Origin: Atribacterota bacterium
GTDB taxonomy: Bacteria; Atribacterota; Phoenicimicrobiia; Phoenicimicrobiales; Stramentimicrobiaceae
Direction of reading: 5' to 3'
NCBI GenBank assembly: GCA_028703475.1
Contig: JAQVMU010000006.1
Location: forward strand, 1 to 41,043
DNA: 41,043 nt
Positions within the stretch are counted from its first letter, which is position 1, and each line of letters starts with the position of its first letter. Shown here piece after piece: positions 41,038 through 41,043 of the stretch. Under the pieces are notes generated by a model. It ran no database searches and was not told where the DNA came from. It saw only the letters and a list, made by a program, of their open reading frames with translations. The translations under genes and the position numbers were made by a program.

Positions 41038-41043
41038 ATTTTA

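Noticed and set aside
1-41043. CRISPR array, insertion sequence, prophage, toxin-antitoxin or defence genes
   Set aside because: No regularly spaced repeats, transposase, integrase or defence-type protein signatures were found on either strand.

Overview
The window is AT-rich (about 30% G+C by eye) and densely coded. It looks like the core chromosome of an anaerobic, fermentative bacterium. Gene order is close to that of Clostridia, Halanaerobiales and related deep lineages such as Atribacterota: rsmD-coaD-tmcAL-pta; trpS-scpA-scpB-rluB-cmk-ispH; recO-glyQ-glyS-ppdK; phoH-pgpH-ybeY. An Atribacterota or Halanaerobiales-like source is my best guess, but it is inferred from gene content, order and base composition only. 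No rRNA, tRNA, CRISPR array, insertion sequence or phage gene was found. About 30 protein genes are supported, nearly all housekeeping.

Layout. 1-3817: acetate and CoA metabolism with translation genes (pta, tmcAL, coaD, rsmD, rpmB). 3953-15302, minus strand: a long run holding isoprenoid (ispH), nucleotide (cmk, pyrimidine-nucleoside phosphorylase), rRNA pseudouridylation, chromosome condensation (scpA/scpB), trpS with an iron-sulfur-type cysteine motif, a site-2-protease-like peptidase, an 879-residue DHH/CBS/tRNA-nucleotidyltransferase fusion, and a membrane pyrophosphatase. 15516-22204: ppdK, glyS, glyQ, recO. 22474-26050: a three-gene TRAP-TAXI uptake cassette. 26319-30512: ybeY, pgpH, phoH, rpsU. 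30813-31706: a secreted parvulin isomerase on the plus strand. 31780-40666, minus strand: pcrA, then aspB-ilvE-purB-purA-guaA. 40821-41037, plus strand: a tandem glycine riboswitch whose terminator directs a gene beyond the right edge.

How the genes work together. PPDK makes or uses pyrophosphate, and the neighbouring K+-dependent-type membrane pyrophosphatase would turn pyrophosphate into an ion gradient; a TRAP transporter could spend such a gradient if the ion is Na+. Pta links acetyl-CoA to acetate, and TmcAL next to it uses acetate to modify tRNA-Met. AspB makes aspartate, the nitrogen donor for PurA, whose product PurB cleaves; GuaA handles the GMP branch.

The most notable points are the glycine riboswitch with a visible ON-switch architecture, the Cys motif in TrpRS, the fused DHH-CBS-nucleotidyltransferase, the lack of a normal start codon for scpB, a structured glyQ leader combined with a TTG start, and the TRAP cassette sitting where dgkA-cdd-era often lies. 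I see no convincing undescribed multi-gene system.
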